NCBI RefSeq assembly: GCF_014297445.1
Contig: NZ_JACORU010000001.1
Span: forward strand, 930,001-994,000
From: Ramlibacter albus
Lineage (GTDB): Bacteria > Pseudomonadota > Gammaproteobacteria > Burkholderiales > Burkholderiaceae_C
DNA: 64,000 nt
Reading direction: 5' to 3'
Position numbers and translations under genes: made by a program. Below, one piece after another: positions 7,901 through 18,400 of the stretch. The notes below the pieces were generated by a model, which was not told the DNA's origin, did not search any database, and was given only the letters and a program-made list of their open reading frames with translations. The first letter of the stretch is position 1. Each line of letters starts with the position of its first letter.

Positions 7901-8602
7901 CTACGCCTGGACGAACTGCATCTGCGTGCCGGCCAGCTCCAGCAGGTCGCCGTTCTTGAGCGTCACCGGCTCCGCACCGATCGCCGCTCCGTTGAGCGTC
8001 GGCTTGTTGGCCCCCTCGACATGCGCCACCACGAAACCGTGGGGCCGCTTGGTGATGGCGGCGACCGCCACGCCCGGCTTGCCGATCGTGGTGACCACCT
8101 TCACCAGTGCCACCTCGCGGCCCGCGGCCGCGCCGGACAGCACCTTGATGCTGGCATTGATGTTCGGCAGGACCTCGGCCGCCGCCGCAGCGGCGCCCGC
8201 GGCGGGTGCGGCCGCAGCGCCGCCCGCGACACCACCGGCCTGGGCGGCCGGCTTGGGCACCGGCGGGACCATGCCCGCCTTCATGATCATCGTCTTCTCG
8301 AACGTCGGCCCGGGCGCCTCGTTGATGTACTTGATCTTGTACTTGCCGATCTCGACGGTGTCGTTGTTCTGCAACAACTGCTTCTTCACCGCCTTGCCGT
8401 TGACGTACGTGCCGTTGGTGCTGTTCAAGTCTTCGAGGTAAACCTCGTTGCCCGTCATCTGCAGTACCGCGTGCTCGCCGGAGACGGCGAGGTTGTCGAT
8501 CACGATGTCGTTATAAGGCCGCCGCCCGAGTGTCGTGCGGTCCTTCGTGAGCTGTACTTCCTTGATGACAACACCGTCGATCGAGACGATCATTTTCGGC
8601 AT
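7901..8602 (-). CDS. FHA-domain protein, two FHA-like modules
   Basis: Phosphothreonine-binding reader protein, 233 aa. Residues ~20-95 are a clear FHA domain with G26-R27, S41-x-x-H44 and N60-x-x-N63-G64, the residues that contact phosphopeptides. An Ala/Pro/Gly linker (~105-145) follows. The C-terminal ~85 residues (GREVALVKVVTTIGKPG ... NGDLLELAGTQMQFV) look like a second, degenerate FHA fold in which the arginine is missing (TIGKPG), so it may not bind phosphate. No signal or membrane helix. It sits between the phosphatase and the cyclase, and probably recognises threonines phosphorylated by the kinase at 9437-12265, possibly linking it to the cyclase or pilus motor (inference). Confidence 0.9.
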   Translation of the reverse strand: MPKMIVSIDGVVIKEVQLTKDRTTLGRRPYNDIVIDNLAVSGEHAVLQMTGNEVYLEDLNSTNGTYVNGKAVKKQLLQNNDTVEIGKYKIKYINEAPGPTFEKTMIMKAGMVPPVPKPAAQAGGVAGGAAAAPAAGAAAAAAEVLPNINASIKVLSGAAAGREVALVKVVTTIGKPGVAVAAITKRPHGFVVAHVEGANKPTLNGAAIGAEPVTLKNGDLLELAGTQMQFVQA

Positions 8603-8648
8603 GGTCGGACTCCTGTGTGATTCGTATCCCGCGAGCTAGTACCAAAGG

Positions 8649-9434
8649 CTATTGTCCCAGCAATCGGGAAATCAAGCCCTTCTTTTTGGAGCCGGTGTTG
8701 GCCTGAGCCAGCAGCACCGAGATGTTGTCGCGGCCCCCGTTTGCATTGGCGGCATCCACCAACTGCACGACTTTCTGATCCAGCGGCCCCTCCCCCATGA
8801 GGATCTTCGCGATGGAGGGGTCGTCCAGCATGTCCGACAAACCGTCGGAGCACATCAGGTAAATATCGCCCGTCTCCACCCTGTGTTCGTTCACTTCCAG
8901 CAGCACCGCGTCCTCCACGCCGAGCGCGCGCGTGACCAGGTTCTTGTTGGTCGACGTGGCGGCCTGCTCCGGCGTGATCAGGCCGGCGTCCATCTGCTCC
9001 TGCAGCAGCGAATGGTCCTTGGTGATCTGTGCAAGCTCCGTGCCGCGCAGCCGGTAGCAGCGCGAGTCGCCGATGTGGCCCAGGAGCAGCTTGCCGTCCT
9101 GGAACACGCCGACCACGAGCGTGGTGCCCATGCCGCTGTACTGCGGGTTGGAGTTGGCGGCGTTGAAGATCGAGCGGTTGGCGTTGTCGACGCAGATCTC
9201 CATGGCGCGGCGCACCTCGCGCGCATTGGCCGAGCGGCCCGCCTGCGCGAGCCAGCGCCCGAGCTCGGACTTGATGAACGTGGTGGCCATCCCGCTGGCG
9301 ATCTCGCCGGCGTTGTAGCCCCCCATTCCGTCCGCCAGGATCGCCAGCCGCGTCGGCTCGTCGAAAGTGACGGAGTCCTCGTTGTTCTCGCGCGCGAGAC
9401 CGGGATCGGTTCGCAGGCAAAACTCGTAGTTCAT
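8649..9434 (-). CDS. PP2C-type Ser/Thr protein phosphatase
   Basis: Metal-dependent phosphatase of the PPM/PP2C family, 261 aa, cytoplasmic. Motifs in order: ARENNEDS (acidic metal ligand D20), LADGMGG (D35-G-M-G-G), GDSRCYRL, then SDGLSDML near 195, and GRDNISVLL near 240. All metal aspartates are kept, so it should be active. Length is that of a catalytic domain with a short tail. It begins 2 bases after the stop of the kinase gene, the usual pairing of a bacterial Hanks-type kinase with its opposing phosphatase. It should reverse phosphorylation of the kinase itself and of shared substrates. Confidence 0.93.
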   Translation of the reverse strand: MNYEFCLRTDPGLARENNEDSVTFDEPTRLAILADGMGGYNAGEIASGMATTFIKSELGRWLAQAGRSANAREVRRAMEICVDNANRSIFNAANSNPQYSGMGTTLVVGVFQDGKLLLGHIGDSRCYRLRGTELAQITKDHSLLQEQMDAGLITPEQAATSTNKNLVTRALGVEDAVLLEVNEHRVETGDIYLMCSDGLSDMLDDPSIAKILMGEGPLDQKVVQLVDAANANGGRDNISVLLAQANTGSKKKGLISRLLGQ

Positions 9435-9436
9435 AG

Positions 9437-12265
9437 TCAGCGGGTCGACCCTCCAGATCCGTCCGTGGCCTGCATCTTTTGCGTCGAATCATAGCTGGGC
9501 GCGGCGTCTGCGGGTGGGCCGGGCATGATGACGGTCTTCTCACTGTCGCCGCCGCCCGACGCCGGCGCGGGCGCGGGCGAGGTGAATGCGACGGTGCGCT
9601 CGGAGGCCGCGGGCGCTTCCTGCGCGGCGGGCGCCGGGGCGGTTGCGATCGGCTGCATCGGCGCCGCCGCGGGTGCGGGCATCGGCGCGCCTGTCAGCTC
9701 CGCCATCGCGGCCTTCAGGTCGGCGGCGAACTGGTCGCCGTCCTGGTAGCGCACCTCGGGCTTCTTCGCGAGGGACTTCGCCACCACCTCCGCGATGCGC
9801 GGCGTGAGTTCCTTGCGGATGATGCGGATGTCCGGCGCCTCCTCGTTGGCGATCTTGTACATCAGCTCCGCCATCGAGTCGCCGCGGAACGGCAGCACGC
9901 CGGCGAGCATCTGGAACAGCATCACGCCCAGCGAGTACAGGTCGGAGCGGCCGTCCACCTTCTTGCCGGCGATCTGCTCGGGCGACATGAAGCTGGGCGT
10001 GCCCAGCACCAGGCCCGTCTTGGTCTTGCTCGAGTCGGTGATGCGCGCGATGCCGAAGTCGGTGACCTTCACCGTGTCGGTATCGAGCTCGTACATGATG
10101 TTCGCCGGCTTGATGTCCCGGTGAACGACGTTCGCGCGGTGCGCGTATGCGAGAGCCTCGGCGACGCGGGCGCAGATCGACAGCACCTTGGGGATGGGCA
10201 GCAGTGCGCCGTCCTTGCAGTAGTCCACCAGGTCGCGGCCCTTGAGGAACTCCATGGCGATGTAGGCCAGGTCGTGCTCCTCGCCCGCGTCGAAGATCGT
10301 GACGATGTTCTGGTGCTGCAGGCGGCCGGCCGTCTCGGCCTCGCGGAAGAAGCGCTCGCGCGCGTCGTTCAGCTCCTCGCCCTCGAACTCGTTGGACAGC
10401 GCCATGGTCTTGATCGCCACCACGCGGCCGATCTTCGGGTCCTTGCCCAGGTACACCACGCCCATCGCGCCCTTGCCAAGCTCCTTTTCCACCTGGTAGC
10501 GGCCCAGCATCGGCTTCTCGACGCCGCCGCCATCGAGCAGCATCGTGCCGCCGGGGTGCGCGCCGCCGCCGCCGAGGATGACGGTCTCCGACAGGTTCTT
10601 CGCGCGATTGAGCTTGTCCTGCAGGCCCTTGTAGTTCTTGTCCAGCGTGGCCATGTACTCGTACACGGCCTGGCACTTGTTGAACTGGCGCTTGCGCTCG
10701 AAGTCCAGCGCGAGGTTGTTCAGGTTGTCCATCAGCGCGTCGCTGTGCGGCACGCGGCGGAAGCGGTCGAACGCCATGTCCAGCTGGCCCTGGCCCTGCA
10801 GCGCCAGGCCCATCATGCGGTTGGTTTCGGCGGACTCCTCGTCCGACTTCACCTTGCCGGCCTCGGTCATGAGGAAGCGCTTGGTGGTGAGCGCGAGGTG
10901 GCCGATGACAAGCAGCATCGCGGGGAACACCAGCCGCATCCACAGCGCGCTGGTGGACAGCATCACGTACTCGGCGATGAGCAGCGCGACGAAGATGCCT
11001 GCCGTCACGGCAGCCGACATGCCGGCCGTGAGGCGCGGCAGCCCGGCGATCAGGTAGCCGGCCACCACCAGCACGATGGCCAGCGTCGCCATCCAGCCCC
11101 AGCTGGGGTCCACGATGAAGTGCTCGCTCAGGATGCTGGAGGTGACGTGCGCGAGGTATTGCGCAGGCGCCAGCGAGTAGCCGCCCGGCGCGGGGAACAG
11201 CGTGCCGACGCCCGCCGCGGTGGCGCCGATCAGCACGATCTTGTCCGTGTACTTGCTCGCCGGGATCTTGCCGGAGAGCACGTCGTAGAACGAATCTTCC
11301 GCGAACGGCATCTTGCCGCCCTGCGGCGGGTAGAACTGCGGCCGCATCTGCGCGAACTCGTCGGTCTTCACGCGCAGTTTGCCGATCTGCACCGACTCGC
11401 CGGGGTTCAGCCGGATGTCGCCGGGGCCGAGGTTGAGGCTGCGCGCCGCCGCGAGCAGGGCCATCGACGGCACGGCCTTGCCGTAGTAGTTCATGAGCAG
11501 CGGCTCGGTGCGCACCGCGCCGTCCACGTCGGTCAGCTGGTTCAGGTGCCCGACGCCGGCGGCGGCGTTGCCGATGCTGTCGATCGGGTACTGGCCGCGC
11601 AGCACGTTGATGGAGAAGCCGCCCTTCTCGTCGACCGCGCTCTTGGCGACCGCGGCCGGCAGCGGCTTGTCGGCCTTGCCCTGCGGGTCGCCGATGACGA
11701 ACACGGAAGGCACCAGCACGTTGCCGGCCTTGGCCATACTGGCAGCAAGCTTGGCGTCGGTGTCGAGCGTGGCCTCGGCATCGGCCATCAGCTTGGCGAG
11801 CGCCTCGTTCTGCGGCGCGGCGGCGGGCGCTTCAGCGGCAGGCGCGGGCGCGGCGGCGCCGCTTGCAGCGGCGGCGGGCGCGGCTGCCACGGGCGCCGGC
11901 ATGCCCAGCGCCTCGCGGATCTTGCGGATGAAGACGAGCCCGCGGTCGGTCTGCGGCTCGAAGAAGAACACCGTGTTGACGATGGTCTTGGCCTTGGCTT
12001 CGGAGAGCTTGTCGATGAGCTGCGCATGCACGTCGCGCGGCCAGGGCCAGCGGCCGATGTTGGCGACGCTCTGGTCGTCGATGGCGATCACCGCGATGCG
12101 ATTGGACGGCTGGCGCGACGTCGCCGTGCTGGCGAAGTCGTAATAGCGGCGCTCCATCGTCTCGAAGACGTCGGTTGCACGGTGCAGCACGATGACCGCA
12201 AGGATCACCGCGACTGCGACGAACCAATCCTTGCGCCAGAACTGACCGCGCTTGCCAGAAGCCAT
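9437..12265 (-). CDS. CHASE2-domain Hanks-type Ser/Thr protein kinase
   Basis: Transmembrane receptor kinase, 942 aa from the ATG at 12265, chosen because GGGGGAA precedes it; an upstream ATG at 12307 lacks such a site. Order: N-terminal membrane helix (~10-28), CHASE2 sensor (~35-385) interrupted by an Ala/Pro-rich insert (~115-160), three membrane helices (~395-465), a cytoplasmic helical stretch resembling TPR-like repeats, then the kinase domain (~590-860). Kinase motifs: GKGAMGVV glycine loop, VAIKT lysine (~618), HRDIKPAN catalytic loop (~717), DFGIAR, and APD-type substrate region; all complete. An Ala/Pro tail with possible phosphothreonines (SERTVAFTSP, SEKTVIMPG) follows and could bind the FHA protein. 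It probably heads the signalling operon. Confidence 0.93.
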   Translation of the reverse strand: MASGKRGQFWRKDWFVAVAVILAVIVLHRATDVFETMERRYYDFASTATSRQPSNRIAVIAIDDQSVANIGRWPWPRDVHAQLIDKLSEAKAKTIVNTVFFFEPQTDRGLVFIRKIREALGMPAPVAAAPAAAASGAAAPAPAAEAPAAAPQNEALAKLMADAEATLDTDAKLAASMAKAGNVLVPSVFVIGDPQGKADKPLPAAVAKSAVDEKGGFSINVLRGQYPIDSIGNAAAGVGHLNQLTDVDGAVRTEPLLMNYYGKAVPSMALLAAARSLNLGPGDIRLNPGESVQIGKLRVKTDEFAQMRPQFYPPQGGKMPFAEDSFYDVLSGKIPASKYTDKIVLIGATAAGVGTLFPAPGGYSLAPAQYLAHVTSSILSEHFIVDPSWGWMATLAIVLVVAGYLIAGLPRLTAGMSAAVTAGIFVALLIAEYVMLSTSALWMRLVFPAMLLVIGHLALTTKRFLMTEAGKVKSDEESAETNRMMGLALQGQGQLDMAFDRFRRVPHSDALMDNLNNLALDFERKRQFNKCQAVYEYMATLDKNYKGLQDKLNRAKNLSETVILGGGGAHPGGTMLLDGGGVEKPMLGRYQVEKELGKGAMGVVYLGKDPKIGRVVAIKTMALSNEFEGEELNDARERFFREAETAGRLQHQNIVTIFDAGEEHDLAYIAMEFLKGRDLVDYCKDGALLPIPKVLSICARVAEALAYAHRANVVHRDIKPANIMYELDTDTVKVTDFGIARITDSSKTKTGLVLGTPSFMSPEQIAGKKVDGRSDLYSLGVMLFQMLAGVLPFRGDSMAELMYKIANEEAPDIRIIRKELTPRIAEVVAKSLAKKPEVRYQDGDQFAADLKAAMAELTGAPMPAPAAAPMQPIATAPAPAAQEAPAASERTVAFTSPAPAPASGGGDSEKTVIMPGPPADAAPSYDSTQKMQATDGSGGSTR

Positions 12266-12317
12266 GCCGATTCCCCCGTCCCGTATGTCGAAACGGCCCC
12301 CGCACAAACGACACGGA

Positions 12318-12341
12318 CGCCTTCCGCTGCTACGGAAGGCG
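12318..12341 (-). other. Strong hairpin in the leader of the CHASE2 kinase gene
   Basis: A 9-bp perfect inverted repeat (CGCCTTCCG/CGGAAGGCG) with a 6-base loop, about 55 bases upstream of the kinase ATG. There is no U tract, so it is not a normal terminator. It could affect translation or mRNA stability, or serve as an operator. Confidence 0.4.
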
Positions 12342-12435
12342 CCCGGGGGACCCCGTGGGGCACGTTAACAGACGCAACACGAGGGGACAAGGGAGTTTCT
12401 CACGCCCCCTGTACAAGTTGTTGCAAATGCGCACG

Positions 12436-12465
12436 GGGCGCGCATTCGCGCCCGAAAGCGCTTTC
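12436..12465 (-). other. Hairpin and palindrome at the 3' end of the TerC gene
   Basis: A 7-bp perfect stem GGGCGCG/CGCGCCC with a 4-base loop (12436-12453) abuts the 12-bp palindrome GAAAGCGCTTTC (12454-12465), which overlaps the TerC stop codon. Without a U run it is not a classic intrinsic terminator, but it could stabilise the mRNA 3' end or assist termination. Confidence 0.35.
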
Positions 12466-13156
12466 AGGTGGCGTGTTCTTCGCGCGCAGCCTTGGCACCG
12501 AGCATCTTGCCGACGCCGATGACGATGACGGCGCCCAGGGCCGCGGCTGCGTAGTGCACCCAGCCATTGCCTTCGACCCAGGGCTTGAGCGCGACGTCGC
12601 TCGCGATCGTCTCGCCGCCCACCCAGCCGATCAGGCCGGCGCCGAGCGTGACGATGATGGGGAAGCGCTCCATCAGCTTGATCATCAGCGTGCTGCCGAA
12701 GATCACCAGCGGGATGCTGATGGCCAGGCCCAGGATCAGCAGCAGCATGCTGCCCTTGGCCGCGGCGGCCACCGCGATCACGTTGTCCAGGCTCATGACG
12801 AGGTCGGCGATCAGGATCGTGCGCACGGCCGCCATGAGGTTGCCGTACTCCTTCGTCTCGCCTTCCTCTTCCTCTTCCTCGTCGGCCATCAGCTGCACGC
12901 CGATCCACAGCAGCAGCAGGCCGCCGACGATCTGCAGGTAGGACAGCGCGAGCAGTTGTGCCGCCACCACGGTCAGCACGATCCGCAGCACGACGGCGGC
13001 GCCGGAGCCCCACAGGATGGCCTGCTTCTGCTGGTGCGGGGGCAGCGAACGGGCGGCCAGGGCGATCACCACCGCGTTGTCGCCCGACAGGATGATGTTG
13101 ATCCAGATGATCTTGACGAGGCCGATCCAGAAATCGGCGGTCGAGAGGAATTCCAT
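12464..13156 (-). CDS. TerC-family integral membrane protein
   Basis: Polytopic inner-membrane protein of 230 aa with about seven hydrophobic helices. The two repeated signatures of the family are visible: ILSGDNAVVIALAA near residue 25 and LVMSLDNVIAVAAAA near 125, with conserved Asp-Asn pairs thought to bind metal. An acidic cytoplasmic loop (EEEEEEGETKEYG, ~92-105) separates the halves. Relatives (TerC, Alx, YkoY) are linked to manganese export and tellurite resistance; the substrate here cannot be told. It is alone in its direction between sucCD and the kinase gene. I checked the 131-base leader for a yybP-ykoY-like riboswitch and did not recognise one. Confidence 0.9.
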   Translation of the reverse strand: MEFLSTADFWIGLVKIIWINIILSGDNAVVIALAARSLPPHQQKQAILWGSGAAVVLRIVLTVVAAQLLALSYLQIVGGLLLLWIGVQLMADEEEEEEGETKEYGNLMAAVRTILIADLVMSLDNVIAVAAAAKGSMLLLILGLAISIPLVIFGSTLMIKLMERFPIIVTLGAGLIGWVGGETIASDVALKPWVEGNGWVHYAAAALGAVIVIGVGKMLGAKAAREEHAT

Positions 13157-13287
13157 GACGAGGTTGCTCCTGCTGTTGTATCTAACGACGAAGCGCCCGA
13201 AACCTGGCGTTCCGAGCGCTTCTCGTTCTTGTTTGCGCAGCCGCCCAGTTTAGCGAGCGGGCCCCGGGGGCGGGACCGTAATTCTGC

Positions 13288-14181
13288 TTACAGCAAGGCT
13301 TTCAACAGCTTCGCCATCTCCGACGGGTTGCGGGTGACCTTGAAGCCGCACTCTTCCATGACGGCCAGCTTGGCGTCGGCCGTGTCCGCGCCGCCGCTGA
13401 TCAGCGCGCCGGCATGGCCCATGCGCTTGCCGGGGGGCGCCGTGACGCCGGCGATGAAGCCGACCACGGGCTTCTTCATGTGGTCCTTGCACCAGCGGGC
13501 GGCGTCCGCCTCGTCGGGGCCGCCGATCTCGCCGATCATGATGACGGCGTCGGTGTCGGGGTCGTCGTTGAAGGCCTTCATCACGTCGATGTGCTTCAGG
13601 CCGTTGATCGGGTCGCCGCCGATGCCCACGGCCGAGGACTGGCCCAGGCCGATCTCGGTGAGCTGCGCGACCGCTTCATAGGTGAGGGTGCCCGAGCGCG
13701 ACACCACGCCGATGCGGCCCTTGCGGTGGATGTGGCCGGGCATGATGCCGATCTTGATCTCGTCGGGCGTGATGAGGCCGGGGCAGTTGGGGCCCAGCAG
13801 CAGCGTCTTCTTGCCGCCCTTGGCCTCCTTCTCCTTCATCTTGTTGCGCACGATGAGCATGTCCTTGACCGGGATGCCCTCGGTGATGCAGATCGCGAGG
13901 TCGAGGTCGGCCTCGACCGCTTCCCAGATCGCGTCGGCGGCGCCCGCCGGAGGCACGTAGATGACCGACACGGTGGCGCCGGTCTGCTGCCTGGCTTCCT
14001 TCACCGACGCGTAGATCGGGATGTCAAAGATCTTTTCGCCGGCCTTCTTGGGGTTCACGCCCGCGACGAAGCAGTTCTTGCCGTTCGCGTATTCCTGGCA
14101 CTTCTCGGTGTGGAACTGGCCGGTCTTGCCCGTGATGCCCTGGGTGATGACCTTGGTGTCCTTGTTGATGTAGATCGACAT
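13288..14181 (-). CDS. sucD: Succinyl-CoA ligase (ADP-forming), alpha subunit
   Basis: TCA-cycle enzyme subunit, 297 aa, the normal length. It forms succinate and ATP from succinyl-CoA together with SucB/SucC. The N-terminal CoA-binding Rossmann domain begins with [16 protein letters not shown]; the phosphohistidine loop [11 protein letters not shown] lies near residue 255; the LGPNCPG motif near 125 is typical of the ligase-CoA domain. It begins 9 bases after sucC and closes the two-gene operon. Confidence 0.98.
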   Translation of the reverse strand: MSIYINKDTKVITQGITGKTGQFHTEKCQEYANGKNCFVAGVNPKKAGEKIFDIPIYASVKEARQQTGATVSVIYVPPAGAADAIWEAVEADLDLAICITEGIPVKDMLIVRNKMKEKEAKGGKKTLLLGPNCPGLITPDEIKIGIMPGHIHRKGRIGVVSRSGTLTYEAVAQLTEIGLGQSSAVGIGGDPINGLKHIDVMKAFNDDPDTDAVIMIGEIGGPDEADAARWCKDHMKKPVVGFIAGVTAPPGKRMGHAGALISGGADTADAKLAVMEECGFKVTRNPSEMAKLLKALL

Positions 14182-14190
14182 GTCTGTTCC

Positions 14191-15354
<1,164 letters not shown>

Positions 15355-15458
15355 GGTCTCTCTCGAGGATCTGAACGGGGGGAGTGCGGCTGGGACAAGG
15401 CGCGCGGGCCCTGCGCGGCGCAGCGTGCAACTGTATCATGCTGCAACGCACCAATCTT

Positions 15459-15484
15459 CCGCCTGCCTTACAGTAGGCGGTAAG
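15459..15484. other. Overlapping inverted repeats between sucC and argC
   Basis: CCGCCT (15459-15464) pairs with AGGCGG (15475-15480), and CTTAC (15467-15471) pairs with GTAAG (15480-15484); the two hairpins exclude each other. They lie 24-49 bases before the argC ATG in a divergent promoter region. They may be regulatory, or chance. Confidence 0.3.
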
Positions 15485-15507
15485 CAATTTCCACAGGAAA
15501 AACCGCC

Positions 15508-16428
15508 ATGCCCAAGGTGTTCATCGACGGCGAAGCCGGCACCACCGGCCTGCAGATTCGCGAGCGGCTCGCGAAGATGCCCGCCATCGACGTGGTCAGC
15601 ATCGCGCCGGAGCGGCGCAAGGACCCGCAGGCCAAGCGCGAGATCATGCAGGCCGTCGACGTCGTCATCTTCTGCCTGCACGACGACGCGTCGCGCGAGT
15701 CGGCGGCGATGGTCGACGAGATCGCCAAGTCGGGCGGCAAGGCGCCGCGCGTGATCGACGCCTCGTCGGCGCACCGCGTCGCCGAGGGCTGGGTGTACGG
15801 CTTCGCCGAACTGGCGCCGGGCCAGGCCGAGGCGATCGCCAAGGCGGCGCGCGTCACCAACCCGGGCTGCTACCCGACCGGTGCGATCGCGCTGGTGCGC
15901 CCGCTCGTGGACGCCGGGATCGTGCCCGCGGACTTCCCGCTCGTGATCCCGGCCACCAGCGGCTACACGGGCGGCGGCCGCACGATGATCGAAGCCTTCG
16001 AGAAGGGCGAGGCGGGCCCGTTCGAGGTGTACGGCCTGGGCCTGAAGCACAAGCACCTGCCCGAGATCGTGAAGTACGGCGGCCTCAAGCGCCGGCCGAT
16101 CTTCATCCCCGCCGTGGGCAACTTCAAGCAGGGCATGTTGGTGGAGCTGCCGCTGTTCCTCGACGAGTTGCCCGGCAAGCCCAAGGCCGCCGACCTGCAC
16201 GACGCGCTGGCCAAGCACTACGCGGGCAGCGAATGGGTGTCGGTGCGCGAGCCCACCGAAGGCGGCCGCATCGAGGCCACCGCGCTGAACGACACGAACA
16301 AGATGGAACTGCGGGTCTACGCCAACGAGGAGTCCCGGCAGGCCGTGTGCGTGGCACGGCTCGACAACCTCGGCAAGGGCGCCAGCGGCGCCGCGGTGCA
16401 GAACCTCAAGCTGATGCTGGGGATCTGA
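15508..16428 (+). CDS. argC: N-acetyl-gamma-glutamyl-phosphate reductase, type 2
   Basis: Third step of arginine synthesis: NADPH-dependent reduction of N-acetylglutamyl phosphate to the semialdehyde. At 306 aa it matches the shorter type 2 enzymes rather than the ~345-aa type 1. The nucleotide motif is modified ([13 protein letters not shown]), as in type 2; the catalytic cysteine is C121 in NPGCYPTGA, and TSGYTGGGR is the substrate loop. The AGGA site before the ATG supports the start. Its last 23 bases overlap the end of the convergent TPR gene. Confidence 0.95.
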   Translation: MPKVFIDGEAGTTGLQIRERLAKMPAIDVVSIAPERRKDPQAKREIMQAVDVVIFCLHDDASRESAAMVDEIAKSGGKAPRVIDASSAHRVAEGWVYGFAELAPGQAEAIAKAARVTNPGCYPTGAIALVRPLVDAGIVPADFPLVIPATSGYTGGGRTMIEAFEKGEAGPFEVYGLGLKHKHLPEIVKYGGLKRRPIFIPAVGNFKQGMLVELPLFLDELPGKPKAADLHDALAKHYAGSEWVSVREPTEGGRIEATALNDTNKMELRVYANEESRQAVCVARLDNLGKGASGAAVQNLKLMLGI

Positions 16429-18379
16429 GCGCGGCCCGCGCTTCGAGCTCGGCCATCGCGCGCGCCACGGGCACGCTCCAGTCGCCGCGCCTTTCCTGCC
16501 GATAGAGCTTCGCCGTGGGATACCACGGCGAGTCGTCGCGGCCCAGCAGCCAGCGCCAGTCGGCGCAGTGCGTCAGCACCACCGATAGCGGCCGCCCGAG
16601 CGCTCCGCACAGGTGCGCGACGCTGGTGTCGACGCTGATGACGACGTCTACGAGCGAGGCGATCGCCGCCGTGTCGCCGAAGCTTTCGAGCTCCGCGCCG
16701 AAGTGCCGAAGGGCGGGCCATTCGCGCAGCACCGCTTCGTCCGACGCCCGCACTTCCTTCTGCAGGCTCACGAACTCGATGTCGCCGCGAGCCGCGTCGC
16801 GCAGGGCGGCGAGCGGCATCGAGCGGTTGTGGTCGTTGGCCTGCATCGGGTTGCCGGACCAGGCGACGCCCACGCGCAGGGCGCCGCGCCGCTCGCCGAG
16901 CTTCGCGCGCCACTTCTCCACCAGCTGCGGGGGCGCCGCGAGGTAGGGCACCTCGTTCGGGATCGTGTCGATGGTCGTTCCCAGCACCACCGGCAGGCTC
17001 ATGAGCGGGCAGGCGAAGTCGACGCGCGGGAACGAGTTCTCCGCGACCAGCTCGCAGTTTTCCGGCAGCGGCCCGAGCACCGGGACGAGCGCGCGCTGGA
17101 TGCGCAGCTTCACGCGCCCCGCGCGCTCGGCCACCGGCCGCACGAACCGCAGCGACTGGATCGAATCGCCCAGCCCCTGCTCCGCGTAGAGGACGATCGT
17201 GCGCCCTTGCAGCGGCTCGCCGCGCCACTCGGGCGCGCCGAAGTCCGGCTTGCGGTTGGCCACGCCGAAGGCCGTGAGCTGCCAGCGGGCCTCGTAGCCC
17301 GGCCAGCCTCGCGCGTAGTCGCCCAGCAGCAGGTACAGGAAGCTCACGAAGAAATCGACCTCGGGGTCGGCGCGTTCCTGCGCCGACAGGTCGCGCTCGA
17401 GCAATTCCACGGCCTCGCGGCAACGCAGTTGCGCCATCAGCACGCCGGAGCGCACGAGGACGGCCTCGCGGCGGGAACAGCCCGCGGCCACGGCGCTGTC
17501 GACGCTCGCGAGCGCGTCCTCGTTGCGGCCCAGGCGCTCCTGGGCGCGGGCGATGTCGAGCCACGCGGACGCGTACGTGGGGTCCTGTTCGAGCGCCTGC
17601 GCGTGGCAGGCCAGCGCCTCTTCGGGCCGGCCGAGGCCCCGCAGGATCACGCCGCGCATGTTCAGCGTCGGCACGTGCGGCGCCGCTGCGAGGCTGCGGT
17701 CGCACACGGCCAGCGCGTCGCTCGCGCGGCCGAGCCGCAGCAGTGCTTCGGCGTGCATCAGGTGAACGTCGGGATCGCGCGGGCTTGCGTGCGGCAGGTT
17801 CGCGGGGGTCGCGAGTTCGGCGGGATTGCGCCGCAACAGGCTCTCGATGGCCGCAAGCGCGTCGGCATCGCGGCGCATCGCGAGCAGGACGCGCGCGCGG
17901 TCGCGCAGGGCGACGTCGAGGTCCGGCTGCGCAGCCACCGCCTTGCGATAGCAAGCCTCGGCACCGGCCAGGTCGCCTTGCATTTCGGTCGCCTGGCCGA
18001 GCTCACGCCACGCGAAGGCATGCGCTGGCACATGGTCCACGACGCGGCGATAGGCCGCGGCGGCCGCTGCCCAATCGCGCTGCTCATGGCGTTCGCGCGC
18101 CTGGAGGAACCACACTTCGGGCAGCGAGGCGTCGCCGGCCGGGAGCAGGCCCTCCGCGCGGCGAAGGCTCTCGCGCGCCGCGTCGTGGCGGCCCAGCTCG
18201 AGCTGGGCGAAGGCGAGGTTCAACCAGGCGACGGGATCGCCCGGCTCGGGCTGGGTGCCTTCGAGGTAGCACGCCGCGGCGGCCTCGTAATCCCCCGCTG
18301 CGAGCGCCGCGTTGCCCCGCTCGCGCCAGTCGGTGGGCGCCGCGGGGCGCTTGAGGAACTTGAAGATCGAGGCGAGCAT
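16406..18379 (-). CDS. TPR protein with C-terminal glycosyltransferase-like domain
   Basis: 657 aa, cytoplasmic. Residues ~15-370 are a run of tetratricopeptide repeats (for example [21 protein letters not shown] and [22 protein letters not shown]). The last ~270 residues form a Rossmann-type domain related to GT9/GT41 transferases, with [19 protein letters not shown] and [19 protein letters not shown]. Such proteins are often O-linked or flagellin/pilin-type glycosyltransferases; the acceptor is unknown. It could be a paralogue of the TPR gene at the left edge, 16 kb away. It sits alone between argC (convergent, 23-base overlap) and recX. Confidence 0.8.
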   Translation of the reverse strand: MLASIFKFLKRPAAPTDWRERGNAALAAGDYEAAAACYLEGTQPEPGDPVAWLNLAFAQLELGRHDAARESLRRAEGLLPAGDASLPEVWFLQARERHEQRDWAAAAAAYRRVVDHVPAHAFAWRELGQATEMQGDLAGAEACYRKAVAAQPDLDVALRDRARVLLAMRRDADALAAIESLLRRNPAELATPANLPHASPRDPDVHLMHAEALLRLGRASDALAVCDRSLAAAPHVPTLNMRGVILRGLGRPEEALACHAQALEQDPTYASAWLDIARAQERLGRNEDALASVDSAVAAGCSRREAVLVRSGVLMAQLRCREAVELLERDLSAQERADPEVDFFVSFLYLLLGDYARGWPGYEARWQLTAFGVANRKPDFGAPEWRGEPLQGRTIVLYAEQGLGDSIQSLRFVRPVAERAGRVKLRIQRALVPVLGPLPENCELVAENSFPRVDFACPLMSLPVVLGTTIDTIPNEVPYLAAPPQLVEKWRAKLGERRGALRVGVAWSGNPMQANDHNRSMPLAALRDAARGDIEFVSLQKEVRASDEAVLREWPALRHFGAELESFGDTAAIASLVDVVISVDTSVAHLCGALGRPLSVVLTHCADWRWLLGRDDSPWYPTAKLYRQERRGDWSVPVARAMAELEARAALRSPASA

Positions 18380-18400
18380 CGGCGAAACCCGGCACGCACT

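Noticed and set aside
7901-12265. Type VI secretion post-translational control module (kinase, phosphatase, FHA)
   Set aside because: The trio resembles PpkA-PppA-Fha, but no Tss structural gene is present and the neighbours are cyclase and pilus genes.
13157-13287. yybP-ykoY-type manganese riboswitch before the TerC gene
   Set aside because: I could not find the conserved loops or paired helices in the 131-base leader.
9479-13681. A 1400-codon open frame on the plus strand opposite the kinase and TerC genes
   Set aside because: It is the antisense shadow of GC-rich genes, with His/Arg/Gly-heavy composition and no domain. Similar shadows at 2547-5153, 16613-20005 and 24997-28269 were rejected for the same reason.
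16406-16428. argC truncation or frameshift at its 3' end
   Set aside because: The 23-base overlap with the convergent TPR gene leaves both proteins at normal family length; it is simple tail-to-tail overlap, as also seen at 22705-22720.
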